Position numbers and translations under genes: made by a program. A stretch of 64,000 nt of DNA. Source: XN24 sp047921455. Its GTDB lineage: Bacteria > Pseudomonadota > Gammaproteobacteria > Steroidobacterales > XN24. The notes beneath the pieces were generated by a model. The model did not search any database. It saw only the letters and a program-made list of their open reading frames with translations, and was not told where the DNA came from. The stretch lies in the NCBI GenBank assembly GCA_047921455.1, contig JBLRWC010000013.1:1-64000 (forward strand), given 5' to 3'. Below, piece after piece: positions 24,406 through 33,297 of the stretch (the stretch's first letter is position 1; each line of letters opens with the position of its first letter).

Positions 24406-25118
24406 TCACTTTCCTCTTCATCGGCCGCCGCCGCGTCAGGAGCGGGCGACTCGGCGACCGGCGGCGTCGCCAGCCCTGCCGAGCCCGCCGGCGTGGCAAA
24501 TAGCGCATCACTATTCGCCGCAAAGTATATCAGCGCGTCGCGTACCGCCGAGACCACCGCCCGCGCGGTGATCGTTGCGCCGGTGAACTGGTCGAAAGCG
24601 CCGTTATCGCGTTGCACGGCCCAGCGTTCGCGCGGCGGCTGGCCGAGGGAGCGACCGTCGAAGTCGAGAATCCAGTCGTCGCGCTCCACTTCGATCTTGT
24701 CGCCGAGCCCCGGCGTCTCGCGATGCGACACCACCCGCACGCCGCTTATCCTGCCGTCGGCGAGTATGCCAACGAGCAAGCGGATCGGGCCGCTGTAGCC
24801 GCCCGGCGCCACCGGCGTCAGCACCACCGCCACCGGCTGGTTCCGCTGGCGCGCCCGGTACACCGTGACAGGTTCCGCGGTGCCGAGCAGCTCCCGGTCG
24901 GTGACCGTAATCGCATCGTCGTGTACCGCATTGTCGTAACCATCATCGGGCAATACGTCGGTGAGGCTGCGCAGCAGGAAAGCACGTTCATTCTCGGTGA
25001 TGCGGTCCTCGGTGGACTCCCAGGTGATAGCCACCAGCAGGGCACCAAACACGGCAAACCCGGCCAGGATGCCGGCGGCGCGCAACATGCTGCGGGCAAT
25101 TTCAGCCTGCATGGCCAT
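24402..25118 (-). CDS. rnfG: Rnf electron transport complex subunit G
   Basis: The 238-residue protein has one N-terminal membrane helix (MLRAAGILAGFAVFGALLVAI) and a periplasmic flavin domain. The motif FTGATITARAV holds the threonine to which FMN is covalently attached by the transferase ApbE. GLGDKIEVERDDWILDFDG is another family segment. The start at 25118 (MAMQAEIARSM) is likely because the longer frame at 25145 would need a TTG start; 25112 is also possible. The start lies within the end of rnfD. No apbE gene is in the window. Confidence 0.93.
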   Translation of the reverse strand: MAMQAEIARSMLRAAGILAGFAVFGALLVAITWESTEDRITENERAFLLRSLTDVLPDDGYDNAVHDDAITVTDRELLGTAEPVTVYRARQRNQPVAVVLTPVAPGGYSGPIRLLVGILADGRISGVRVVSHRETPGLGDKIEVERDDWILDFDGRSLGQPPRERWAVQRDNGAFDQFTGATITARAVVSAVRDALIYFAANSDALFATPAGSAGLATPPVAESPAPDAAAADEEESE

Positions 25119-26145
25119 AGGTCCGCGGGCGGGTGAAGTGGTCAATCGCGGGCACCGCCATGTTCATCAGCAAGACGGCGAAAGCGACACCGTCCGGGTA
25201 GCCGCCCCAGCTGCGAATGACATAAATCAGCAGGCCGATGCCAAAGCCGTACACCAGGCGCCCTGACCGGCTGGTGGCGGCCGAGACCGGGTCGGTGGCG
25301 ATGAAGAAGGCGCACAACAGTGTCGCGCCGCTGAACAGGTGGAAAGTCGGCGGTGCGTGGCCGCCCGGGTCGATCAGCCAGAAAAAGGTCGCCGGGATGC
25401 AGACGCCGAGGATGACTGCGAGCGGGATCTGCCAGCGAATGATCTTGCGCCACAAGAGATACAAGCCGCCCAGGCCGATCCAGTTGGCGGTCCATTCCCA
25501 GCCGTGGGCGCCCAGGCTGCCGTACAGCGCCCCCGCGCGTATTTCCTCCACCGTGCGCGTGATGGACAGCTGGGTCCTGAGATCATCGAGCGGCGTGGCG
25601 CCGCTGATGGCGTCCCAGGAGAGCCCCTCGGGCAGCATGCCGGTGAGGGTGAAGCGCAGTGTTTGCCATGGGTCCAGTGAGGCCGCAGCCAGTCCCAGCG
25701 AGTCGGCCAACGGCGGCAGCCAGCGCGTCATCTGTTCGGGAAAAGAAATCAGCAATACGACGTAGCCGGCCATAGCCGGGTTGAAGGGGTTGTAGCCCAG
25801 GCCGCCATAAAGCTGCTTGGCGAACACGATGGCGAACGCCGCGCCGGTGGCCGTGATCCACCACGGGGTGAGCGGTGGCAGGCAGAACGCCAGCAGCACG
25901 GCCGTCACCAGCGCGCTGAGGTCCAGCAAGTGGGGGACGACCGGTCGCTGCCGCAGTGCCAGCGTGCCGGCTTCGCAGGCCAGCGCGACCGCGGCCGCCA
26001 CCGCCATGTTGTAGAGGATGCCGGGACCAAAGAACCAGACCCACGCAATGGTTGCCGGCACGAGCGCAGCCAGCACCTCGGCCATGACACGGCTTACGCT
26101 GGTCTGCGGGCGTATATGTGGTGGCGTCGTGCGTTCGAATTTCAT
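25102..26145 (-). CDS. rnfD: Rnf electron transport complex subunit D
   Basis: RnfD is a polytopic subunit homologous to NqrB. It has 347 residues and about nine spans. SGATPLDDL in the middle carries the threonine for covalent FMN. KQLYGGLGYNPFNPAMAGYVVLL and FLIDPGGHAPPTFHLFSGATLLCAFFIATDPVSA-like segments are typical of the family. Its start overlaps the stop of rnfC (ATGA) and its end overlaps rnfG, as expected for one translationally coupled operon. Confidence 0.95.
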   Translation of the reverse strand: MKFERTTPPHIRPQTSVSRVMAEVLAALVPATIAWVWFFGPGILYNMAVAAAVALACEAGTLALRQRPVVPHLLDLSALVTAVLLAFCLPPLTPWWITATGAAFAIVFAKQLYGGLGYNPFNPAMAGYVVLLISFPEQMTRWLPPLADSLGLAAASLDPWQTLRFTLTGMLPEGLSWDAISGATPLDDLRTQLSITRTVEEIRAGALYGSLGAHGWEWTANWIGLGGLYLLWRKIIRWQIPLAVILGVCIPATFFWLIDPGGHAPPTFHLFSGATLLCAFFIATDPVSAATSRSGRLVYGFGIGLLIYVIRSWGGYPDGVAFAVLLMNMAVPAIDHFTRPRTYGHAG

Positions 26146-27698
26146 TGCCCGTCATCCGGATCGCGCCGGTCATCGCGCGCGCGCCGGGCCTGCACACGCT
26201 CCAGGGCTTCGTCGATCATGGCCTTGCGGGCCTGCTCGTCGCCACGGGCCTTGTCGACGGCCTTGGCTTTCTCATCCAGCCGCTGCCGGCGCGCTTCCTG
26301 TTCTGCCTCGATACGCGCGCGCCGGGCCTCGAAGCGCTCGCGCGCAAGATCGGAGCGCACGCGGTCGCGATCACGTGCCCAGAGCTCGGTTTTCGCATAA
26401 CGAAAATACTGGGTCAGCGGCAGTTGGCTGGGACAGACCACGTCGCAGCAGCCGCACTCGATGCAATCGAACAAGTGGTATTCATCGAGCCGCTCGAGTT
26501 CACCGGCGCGGGTATGCCAGTAAAGCTGTTGCGGCAGCAGCTGGGCGGGGCAGACTTCGGCACATTCACCGCAGCGGATACACGGCATGGCGGGCGCGGC
26601 CGGACGAATTTCCCGTTGCGACGCCACCACGATGCAATTCATGCCCTTGATGACGGGCAAGGCATCGTCGGCGAGCGGGAAACCCATCATGGCGCCGCCC
26701 ATGAGCAGGTGCGTCGCCTGGTCCGTATAACCACCGCAGGCTCGCACCAGTTCGGCGACCGGCGTGCCGAGGCGCACTTCCAGGTTGCGCGGCTGGGCGA
26801 CGCCTTCGCCGGTCACGGTGACGATGCGCGAGATCAATGGTTCGCCCAGCAGGACGGCGCGTCCCACGGCCGCCGCCGTGCCGACGTTCTGACAGAGATA
26901 ACCGATGTCCGGTGGTACGCCGCGCGCGGGGACTTCCTTGCCAGTCAGTACCTTGATCAATTGTCGCTCGCCACCTTCCGGGTAGACGGCGGGGACCGAA
27001 ACGACCTCGATGCGAGTTTCTCCAGCCGCCTCGATGGCGGCCTCGAGCGCGCTTCTTGCCAGCGGCTTGTCGGCCTCTATGGCGACGCAACACCGGCCGA
27101 TGTCCAGTGCGCGCATGAGGACTTGTGCGCCGGTCAGCACCTCGGCGGACCGTTCCCGGAGCAGCATTTCGTCGCAACAGATGTAGGGTTCGCATTCGGC
27201 GGCGTTGAGAATCAGCATCTTCAATCCGGCGCCGGCGCCCAGCTTCACGGCGGTCGGGAATGCAGCGCCACCAAGGCCGACCACCCCCGCGGCCCGCACG
27301 CGCGCCCGCAGGTCGGCGCCACTGAGTTCGCCGTATGCGTGCAACGGCGCATAGCCGTCCCATGGCGCATCGCGTCCGTCGGTCTCGATCACGATGCAGG
27401 GTGCGGTCAGGCCGCTTGGGTGCGGGACCGGGTAATCGGCAATTTCGACGACCGTGCCGGAGCTGGAGGCGTGTACCTTGGCGGCGATATAGCCGCTTGG
27501 GCGCGCAATCGGCTGGCCCTTCAGGACACGTTCGCCGATGGTCACTATGGGCTTGGCCGGTTGCCCCACGTGTTGCGACAGGGGCAGCACGAGCCGCGGT
27601 GGCACGGGCACCGTGCCGATCGGCAGCGTGGTGGCCGGGGCGGTGCGGGCATCCAGTTCAAGTCCGCCATTGAAACGCCAGAGGCGCGGTCCGCTCAC
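26142..27698 (-). CDS. rnfC: Rnf electron transport complex subunit C
   Basis: RnfC is the peripheral NADH-binding subunit with FMN and two [4Fe-4S] clusters. Here it has 518 residues. The nucleotide-binding loop is GVVGLGGAAFPTAVKL. The two ferredoxin motifs are CIRCGECAEVCP and CIECGCCDVVCP. The C-terminal tail is a short lysine/arginine/glutamate-rich coiled coil of roughly 90 residues, not the long alanine-rich repeats of the Escherichia coli protein. I chose the GTG at 27698, which overlaps the rnfB stop (GTGA). A longer frame from 27755 would add 19 residues inside rnfB. Confidence 0.94.
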   Translation of the reverse strand: MSGPRLWRFNGGLELDARTAPATTLPIGTVPVPPRLVLPLSQHVGQPAKPIVTIGERVLKGQPIARPSGYIAAKVHASSSGTVVEIADYPVPHPSGLTAPCIVIETDGRDAPWDGYAPLHAYGELSGADLRARVRAAGVVGLGGAAFPTAVKLGAGAGLKMLILNAAECEPYICCDEMLLRERSAEVLTGAQVLMRALDIGRCCVAIEADKPLARSALEAAIEAAGETRIEVVSVPAVYPEGGERQLIKVLTGKEVPARGVPPDIGYLCQNVGTAAAVGRAVLLGEPLISRIVTVTGEGVAQPRNLEVRLGTPVAELVRACGGYTDQATHLLMGGAMMGFPLADDALPVIKGMNCIVVASQREIRPAAPAMPCIRCGECAEVCPAQLLPQQLYWHTRAGELERLDEYHLFDCIECGCCDVVCPSQLPLTQYFRYAKTELWARDRDRVRSDLARERFEARRARIEAEQEARRQRLDEKAKAVDKARGDEQARKAMIDEALERVQARRARDDRRDPDDGQ

Positions 27699-28267
27699 CG
27701 GCGCTGCGCCAATTCGCGCGCCGCCAGTGGCGCCGGGTCGTCGGGCCGCGGCCATTTCCAGGTCTTCACTGTCACCGGCTCTTCAACCATCGCGATACAG
27801 TCGACCGGGCAGGGCGCCACGCACAGCTCGCACCCGGTGCACTCGCTGGCGATCACGGTGTGCATCTGCTTGCCAGCGCCCAGGATGGCGTCTACCGGAC
27901 AAGCCTGGATGCAGAGCGTACAACCGATGCACAGGGGTTCATCGATGATTGCGACGGTGCGCGGCTTGATCGTGCCGCTTTCCGGATCAAGCGGCTTGGG
28001 GTCACGTTCGAGCAGGTCGGCCAGCGCGTGAATCGTCGCTTCGCCCCCTGGCGGGCAGCGATTGATGTCGGCTTCGCCGGCCGCGATGGCTTCCGCGTAG
28101 GGGCGACAGCCGGCAAAGCTGCACTGGCCGCACTGGGTTTGCGGCAGCAGTGCGTCGATGCGGTCCGCGACGGGGTCGCCGACGGTGCGGAAACGCACCG
28201 CGGCAAAGCCGAGCGCGAGCCCGAACAAGGCCGCGAGGCCGGTGATGACGAGAACGGCTGAAATCAT
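27695..28267 (-). CDS. rnfB: Rnf electron transport complex subunit B
   Basis: RnfB is the ferredoxin-like entry subunit. The 190-residue protein has an N-terminal anchor (MISAVLVITGLAALFGLALGF), a four-cysteine cluster motif (CGQCSFAGCRPYAEAIAAG with a later RCPPGG), and two complete ferredoxin motifs (CIGCTLCIQACPVDAI and CTGCELCVAPCPVDCI). It likely passes electrons between the soluble carrier and the membrane subunits. It is separated from rnfA by 13 bp. Confidence 0.96.
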   Translation of the reverse strand: MISAVLVITGLAALFGLALGFAAVRFRTVGDPVADRIDALLPQTQCGQCSFAGCRPYAEAIAAGEADINRCPPGGEATIHALADLLERDPKPLDPESGTIKPRTVAIIDEPLCIGCTLCIQACPVDAILGAGKQMHTVIASECTGCELCVAPCPVDCIAMVEEPVTVKTWKWPRPDDPAPLAARELAQRR

Positions 28268-28280
28268 GGCGCAGCCCGGT

Positions 28281-28862
28281 TCATCCGCGGACCAGCCCGG
28301 CGAAGCCCATGAACGCCAGCGACATGAGCCCCGCAGTCACCAGCGCAATCGAGGCGCCCTGGAAAGCTATCGGCACGTCGGCGGCAGCGACCCGCTCGCG
28401 CACGCCGGCGAACAGCACCAGCACCAGGGAGAACCCTGCTGCAGCGCCGAAACCATAGACAAAGGACTCGATGAAGCCATGGCTTTCCTGCACGTTCAGC
28501 AGCGCCACGCCGAGCACGGCGCAGTTGGTGGTGATTAACGGCAGGTAGATGCCCAGCACCTGGTAGAGGAGGGGGCTGGTCTTGTGCACCACCATTTCGG
28601 TGAATTGCACCACGCCGGCGATCACCAGGATAAACGCAATCGTGCGCAGGTATTCGAGCCCCAGCGGGGCCAGCAGCCATTCCTGCACTAAATAGCTGCA
28701 CACCGAGGACAAGGTCAGCACAAAGGTAGTGGCGAGCGCCATACCGGCCGCGGTCTCGAGCTTGCGCGACACGCCCATGAAGGGACACAGGCCGAGGAAC
28801 TTCACCAGCACGAAGTTGTTGACGAGCACTGTGCCCACGAGGATGAGTCCGAGTTCTTTCAT
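28281..28862 (-). CDS. rnfA: Rnf electron transport complex subunit A
   Basis: RnfA is a 193-residue, six-span inner-membrane subunit, paralogous to RnfE but inserted in the opposite orientation. Signatures include VNNFVLVKFLGLCPFMGVSRK and LITTNCAVLGVALLNVQESHGF, with the two cysteines that help hold the membrane iron-sulfur centre. It is the first gene of rnfABCDGE-nth. metG is upstream on the same strand with 27 bp between, so the operon may be read from the metG promoter. Confidence 0.96.
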   Translation of the reverse strand: MKELGLILVGTVLVNNFVLVKFLGLCPFMGVSRKLETAAGMALATTFVLTLSSVCSYLVQEWLLAPLGLEYLRTIAFILVIAGVVQFTEMVVHKTSPLLYQVLGIYLPLITTNCAVLGVALLNVQESHGFIESFVYGFGAAAGFSLVLVLFAGVRERVAAADVPIAFQGASIALVTAGLMSLAFMGFAGLVRG

Positions 28863-28889
28863 ACCCGCCTGGTTCGATCGCGTTGCGGT

Positions 28890-30959
28890 TCAGGTAACCC
28901 GCATGCCGGGCTCGGCGCCGGCGTCCGGGGCGACCAGGAAAATACCCTCGCCGCCGGCTGCGGCGAGCACCATCCCCTCGGACAATCCGAACCGCATTTT
29001 TCTCGCCTTGAGGTTGGCCACCACAATGGTAAGCCGCCCGGGCAAGTCTTCGGCTCGATAGGCGGAACGGATGCCTGAAAACACCTGGCGCCGAGATTCG
29101 CCGAGATCGAGCGTCAGCTTCAAGAGCTTGTCAGCTCCCTCCACGTAGTCCGCCGCCACGATGCGCGCCACGCGCAGGTCGACTTTCATGAAGTCTTCGA
29201 TACCGATCTCCACTGCGGGGTTCCCGGCGGACGACGGCGCGGTTTTTGCCGGAGCTGTGGCTGCGTCGACCGGCCGGTGGGCGGTGGCCGCCGGCACGGG
29301 TTTTTTCTCCAGGCTGTCGCGCGAGGCCGCCAGCAACGCCTTGACAGCGTCGGGATCGACTCGCTGCATGAGCGGCTCGAAGGTGCCGATCTGGTGGTCG
29401 AGTAACGGCGTGCCGGCGTCATCCCATGCCAGCGGCGGACAGCGCAAAAACGTTTCCGCGGCGGCCGCGAGCTGCGGCATGACCGGCTTCAACCATGTCA
29501 CCAGGCTGCGGAATGCATTCAGGCCCTGCGTACAGACTGCCTGCACTTCCTGTTCGCGGCCCGCTTCACGCGCCATGATCCAGGGCTTCTCGCGGTCGAT
29601 ATACTGGTTGACACGATCGGCGAGGGCCATGATCTGGCGGATCGCCTGGCCGTAGCGGCGGTGCTCGAAGCAGTCCGCGATGCCGGGTCCCGCCTGGACG
29701 AGTGCCGCATGCAACTCCGGATCCGGCAGCGCGGCAGACAGGCGGCCGTCGGCCACCCGGTGTATGAAGCCGGCGCAGCGGCTGGCGATATTGACCAGCT
29801 TGCCGACCAGGTCGGAATTGACGCGCTGGACGAAATCTTCCAGGTTCAGGTCGATGTCTTCGGCGCCCGGGCCGAGCTTGGCGGCGTAGTAATAGCGCAG
29901 CGCTTCCGGGTCGAGGTGCTCCAGCCAGGTGCGGGCGCGGATGAACGTGCCGCGCGACTTCGACATTTTTTCGCCGTTGACGGTCAAAAAACCGTGCGCA
30001 TAGACTGCGGTCGGCGTGCGGAAGCCCGCGCCGTGCAGCACGGCGGGCCAGAACAAGGAATGGAAATAGACAATGTCCTTGCCGATGAAGTGGTACAGCT
30101 CCTTGTCGCTGCCGGGCCGCCACCAGGCGTCGAAATCCAGGTCGTCACGTCGGTCGCACAACTGGCGGAAGCTGGCGATGTAACCGATCGGCGCATCGAG
30201 CCAGACATAAAAGTATTTCCCGGGCCAGCCCGGGATTTCAAAACCGAAGTAAGGCGCGTCGCGGCTGATGTCCCAGTCCTGCAGCCCCGCCTGGAACCAT
30301 TCCTCGAGCTTGTTGCGCATGCTCTCGTGCAAGCGGCCCTCGCCCATCCACGCCTTCAGCATGTCCTCGAAATCCCCGAGCTTGAAGAACAGGTGCTCGG
30401 ACTCGCGCTCGACCGGCCGGGTTCCGGAGAGCACCGAAACCGCATCCAGCAGTTCCGAGGGGCGGTAAGTGGCGCCGCAAGCCTCGCAACTGTCGCCGTA
30501 CTGGTCGGTGGCTCCGCAGCGTGGACAGGTGCCGCGCACGAAGCGATCCGGCAGGAACATGCCCTCCTGTTCATCGTAGGACTGGCTGATCGTGCGGGTC
30601 TCGATGTGGCCCTTGGCATTCAGCGCCTGGAAGATTTCCGCCACGATCGCCCGGTTCTCAGGCGAGTGTGTCGTGTGGTAGTTGTCGAATTCGACGTGGA
30701 AGCCGGCGAAATCCTCGACTTGTCCCGCATGGAACTGCTGGATGAGCGTTTCCGGGGCGATGCCGTCCTGGCGGGCCTTCAGCATGATCGGCGTGCCGTG
30801 TGCATCGCTGGCACAAACATAGATGCAGCGGTGGCCGCGCATACGCTGGAAACGTACCCAGATATCGGTCTGGATGTACTCGACGAGATGGCCGAGGTGC
30901 AGCGGGCCGTTGGCGTAGGGCAGGGCGCTGGTGACGAGAATTTCGCGGCTTTCGCTCAT
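28890..30959 (-). CDS. metG: methionyl-tRNA synthetase
   Basis: The 689-residue class I synthetase charges tRNA-Met with methionine. HIGH-like PYANGPLHLGHL is near residue 15 and the KMSKS loop (GEKMSKSRGTF) lies in the middle third. The zinc knuckle CPRCGATDQYGDSCEACG marks the long type with two CxxC pairs. The C-terminal 110 residues form the EMAP-II/OB-fold tRNA-binding dimerisation domain (IGIEDFMKVDLRVARIVAA). Domain order and length match the Escherichia coli protein. A possible -10 (CATAAT) lies about 110 bp upstream. Confidence 0.97.
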   Translation of the reverse strand: MSESREILVTSALPYANGPLHLGHLVEYIQTDIWVRFQRMRGHRCIYVCASDAHGTPIMLKARQDGIAPETLIQQFHAGQVEDFAGFHVEFDNYHTTHSPENRAIVAEIFQALNAKGHIETRTISQSYDEQEGMFLPDRFVRGTCPRCGATDQYGDSCEACGATYRPSELLDAVSVLSGTRPVERESEHLFFKLGDFEDMLKAWMGEGRLHESMRNKLEEWFQAGLQDWDISRDAPYFGFEIPGWPGKYFYVWLDAPIGYIASFRQLCDRRDDLDFDAWWRPGSDKELYHFIGKDIVYFHSLFWPAVLHGAGFRTPTAVYAHGFLTVNGEKMSKSRGTFIRARTWLEHLDPEALRYYYAAKLGPGAEDIDLNLEDFVQRVNSDLVGKLVNIASRCAGFIHRVADGRLSAALPDPELHAALVQAGPGIADCFEHRRYGQAIRQIMALADRVNQYIDREKPWIMAREAGREQEVQAVCTQGLNAFRSLVTWLKPVMPQLAAAAETFLRCPPLAWDDAGTPLLDHQIGTFEPLMQRVDPDAVKALLAASRDSLEKKPVPAATAHRPVDAATAPAKTAPSSAGNPAVEIGIEDFMKVDLRVARIVAADYVEGADKLLKLTLDLGESRRQVFSGIRSAYRAEDLPGRLTIVVANLKARKMRFGLSEGMVLAAAGGEGIFLVAPDAGAEPGMRVT

Positions 30960-31108
30960 GGAATGTTCCCACCGGGTCGCGGCGTCAACGATGCGGGCGT
31001 TCGGCGGCAGAATGCAGGCGTTGCCGCCTCGCGCTTCCGCCCGCCGGGGACGATAAACCCGAAATTATGCCATATCCGGGGCCTGGCCTCGTCGTGAAGG
31101 CCGGGCGG

Positions 31109-32206
31109 CTAGGTGTCGTCCAGCCGCTTGCGGAATCGCTCCTTGTTCAAGGCCTTCTCATAGGCCTCGCGCGGCGTGATGAAGCGCCGGTCGAGCAATT
31201 CCTGCAGGGCGGAGTCCATGGTGCGCATGCCGACATTGGCGCCGGATTGCATCGCCGTCTCCAGCTGGTCGAGTTTGCCCTGGCGCAGCAGGTTGGAAAC
31301 GGCCGGGGTATTGATCAGGATCTCCAGTGCCGCGACCCGCCCGCCGCCTTTCTTGTGCCGGCAAAGTTGCTGGGAAATCACGCCGCGCAGGGAGGTGGAC
31401 AGCATGGTGCGCACATGCGGTTGTTTTTCCGCCGGAAACGAGTGGACCATGCGATCGACGGTAGCGGCGGCGCCGTTGGTATGCAGGGTGCCCATGACCA
31501 GGATGCCCATTTCGGCCGCGGTGATGGCCGTACTCATGGTTTCCAGGTCGCGCAATTCCCCGACCAGTACGACGTCCGGATCCTCGCGCAGCGCCGACCG
31601 CAGGGCCTCCTGGAAGCTGGGCGTATGGTTACCGACTTCGCGCTGACTGATGAGGCAGCCGTGCCGCTGGTGCAAGAACTCGATCGGGTCCTCGATCGTG
31701 ATGATGTGGCCTTTGCGGTGACGATTGATCTCGTGGATCATCGCGGCGAGCGTGGTTGACTTGCCCGAGCCGGTTTTGCCGGTCACCAGGATCATGCCCT
31801 GCTGGTGCTTGCACAAGTTACCGACGACAGCCGGCAGCTTCAGTTCATCCAGGCTGACCGCCTCGGTCGGGATCGCGCGCATCACCGCGCCCATGCCGCC
31901 CAAGTGCCGGAAAATGTTGACGCGAAAACGCGACACGCCGTCGATCTTGTAGGCAAAGTCGGCTTGCTCGTCCCGTTCGAACAGGGCTTTTGCCAATGGC
32001 GTCGCCAGTCCCAGCAGGTTCTCGGCAAGTTCGTCCTTGTCCAGCAATGTCGGCTCGAGTGCCTCCAGGTCTCCATGCAACCGCAAGCGTGGCGGATGGC
32101 CCGCGATCAGGTGCAAATCGGAGCCGCCTCGTTCGACCGTGGTCCGCAGTAAGCGATCCACCAGCGAGGTGTCTTTGACCAGGCCGGACAGGGTGGTGTC
32201 GCTCAT
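31109..32206 (-). CDS. pilU: PilU-like type IV pilus retraction ATPase
   Basis: This 365-residue hexameric ATPase has the PilT/PilU architecture. The N-terminal PAS-like domain contains RGGSDLHLIAGHPPRLRLHG, the Walker A motif is GKTGSGKST, the Asp box is DPDVVLVGELRD and the His box is LVMGTLHTNGAAATVDRM. The C-terminal NTPAVSNLLRQGKLDQLETAMQSG replaces the AIRNLIRE motif of PilT, which points to PilU, an accessory motor to PilT. Its start overlaps the stop of the PilT-like gene (ATGA). The upstream HEAT-repeat kinase is in the same operon. Confidence 0.88.
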   Translation of the reverse strand: MSDTTLSGLVKDTSLVDRLLRTTVERGGSDLHLIAGHPPRLRLHGDLEALEPTLLDKDELAENLLGLATPLAKALFERDEQADFAYKIDGVSRFRVNIFRHLGGMGAVMRAIPTEAVSLDELKLPAVVGNLCKHQQGMILVTGKTGSGKSTTLAAMIHEINRHRKGHIITIEDPIEFLHQRHGCLISQREVGNHTPSFQEALRSALREDPDVVLVGELRDLETMSTAITAAEMGILVMGTLHTNGAAATVDRMVHSFPAEKQPHVRTMLSTSLRGVISQQLCRHKKGGGRVAALEILINTPAVSNLLRQGKLDQLETAMQSGANVGMRTMDSALQELLDRRFITPREAYEKALNKERFRKRLDDT

Positions 32207-33273
32207 TCGGCAAGATCCAGTTTCGGCAGGATGCCGGTGTCGGTGACGAAGCGGGCGAACTGTTTCTTGTCCGTGGTGAAGCGATAAGCATCGTCGGGGT
32301 CTATTTCGCGGCGCTCGATCCCTTCGAGCAAAGCCTGGTCGAGCAATTGCATGCCGATTTCCCGGCCGGTCTGCAATTGCGACGGGATCAGGTGCGTCTG
32401 GTCGCTCATGATCAGGCGCGCGATGGCCTTGTTCTGCAGCAGGATTTCATGCACCGCCTTGCGCGCCTGGCCATCCGCCGTTTTCACCAGCACCTGGGTG
32501 ATCACGGCGAGCAGGCTCTGCGAGAGGAAACTCTTGGTCTGCTCCCGCTGCTGCGCCGGCAATGCATCGATCATGCGGTCGATCGTCTTTACCGCGCCGG
32601 TCGTGTGCAGCGTGCCGAGCACCAGGTGGCCGGTCTCCGCCGCCGTCATCGCCATGCTGATGGTTTCGACATCCCTCATTTCGCCGACCAGGATGACGTC
32701 CGGATCTTCGCGCAAGGCCGCGCGCACGCCGGCGGCGAAGCTATGCAGGTGAGTGCCGAACTCACGCTGTACAACCTGGGATTTCTTGCTCTTGTGGACG
32801 AACTCGATCGGGTCCTCGAGGCTGATGATGTTGAGCTTGCGTGTCGTATTGAGGAAATCGATCATCGCTGCGAGGGTGGTGGATTTGCCAGTGCCGGTGG
32901 CGCCGGTAACCAGCACCATGCCCTGGTGGTAATCGCAAAGTTGCCGGATGATCGGCGGCAGGCCGAGCGATTCGAAGGTGGGTACCTCCGCGGGAATGAA
33001 GCGGAAGACGGCGCCCGGACCGGTGTCTTTGCGGAAGATATTGACGCGAAAGCGGCCGCCTTCACCGCTTACGTAGGAGAAATCCAGGTCGTGGCCCTGG
33101 CGGTAGACCTGTTGCTGCGCCGGCGTCAGGATTTCGCCGACATAGCCCTCGAGTTCCGCCGGCGACAGGTCGCGAAACTTGATCGGCAGCAGGACGCCGC
33201 GCAGGCGCAGCATGGGCGGTGCGCCGACTGCGAGGTGTATGTCCGAGCAGCCCTGGGCCATGGCGAGCTGCAA
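32203..33273 (-). CDS. pilT: PilT-like type IV pilus retraction ATPase
   Basis: This 356-residue ATPase carries Walker A GATGTGKST, Asp box DPDVILVGEMRD, His box LVLGTLHTTGAVKTIDRM, and a diverged PilT-type C-terminal motif (NKAIARLIMSDQTHLIPSQLQTG). The N-terminal GCSDIHLAVGAPPMLRLRG corresponds to the usual ASDLHLSAG motif. The start is unclear: no ATG is found where PilT normally begins. The frame is open back to the amber stop of the kinase gene at 33298-33300. TTG 33273 is given here, but CTG 33294, nine bases after a GGAG, would restore the missing first helix (ARIDAFLQLAMAQ). ATG 33261 would truncate it. Confidence 0.85.
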   Translation of the reverse strand: MQLAMAQGCSDIHLAVGAPPMLRLRGVLLPIKFRDLSPAELEGYVGEILTPAQQQVYRQGHDLDFSYVSGEGGRFRVNIFRKDTGPGAVFRFIPAEVPTFESLGLPPIIRQLCDYHQGMVLVTGATGTGKSTTLAAMIDFLNTTRKLNIISLEDPIEFVHKSKKSQVVQREFGTHLHSFAAGVRAALREDPDVILVGEMRDVETISMAMTAAETGHLVLGTLHTTGAVKTIDRMIDALPAQQREQTKSFLSQSLLAVITQVLVKTADGQARKAVHEILLQNKAIARLIMSDQTHLIPSQLQTGREIGMQLLDQALLEGIERREIDPDDAYRFTTDKKQFARFVTDTGILPKLDLAE

Positions 33274-33297
33274 AAAGGCATCTATTCGTGCCAGGGC

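Noticed and set aside
26118..28031. Long plus-strand open frame of 637 codons across rnfC/rnfB
   Set aside because: It is antisense to clearly recognisable rnfC and rnfB; high GC content creates long spurious frames. No domain is recognisable in it.
30960..31108. T-box or riboswitch upstream of metG (and the valS and proS leaders)
   Set aside because: The leaders are short and lack T-box or SAM-riboswitch core elements; gammaproteobacteria do not normally use T-boxes.
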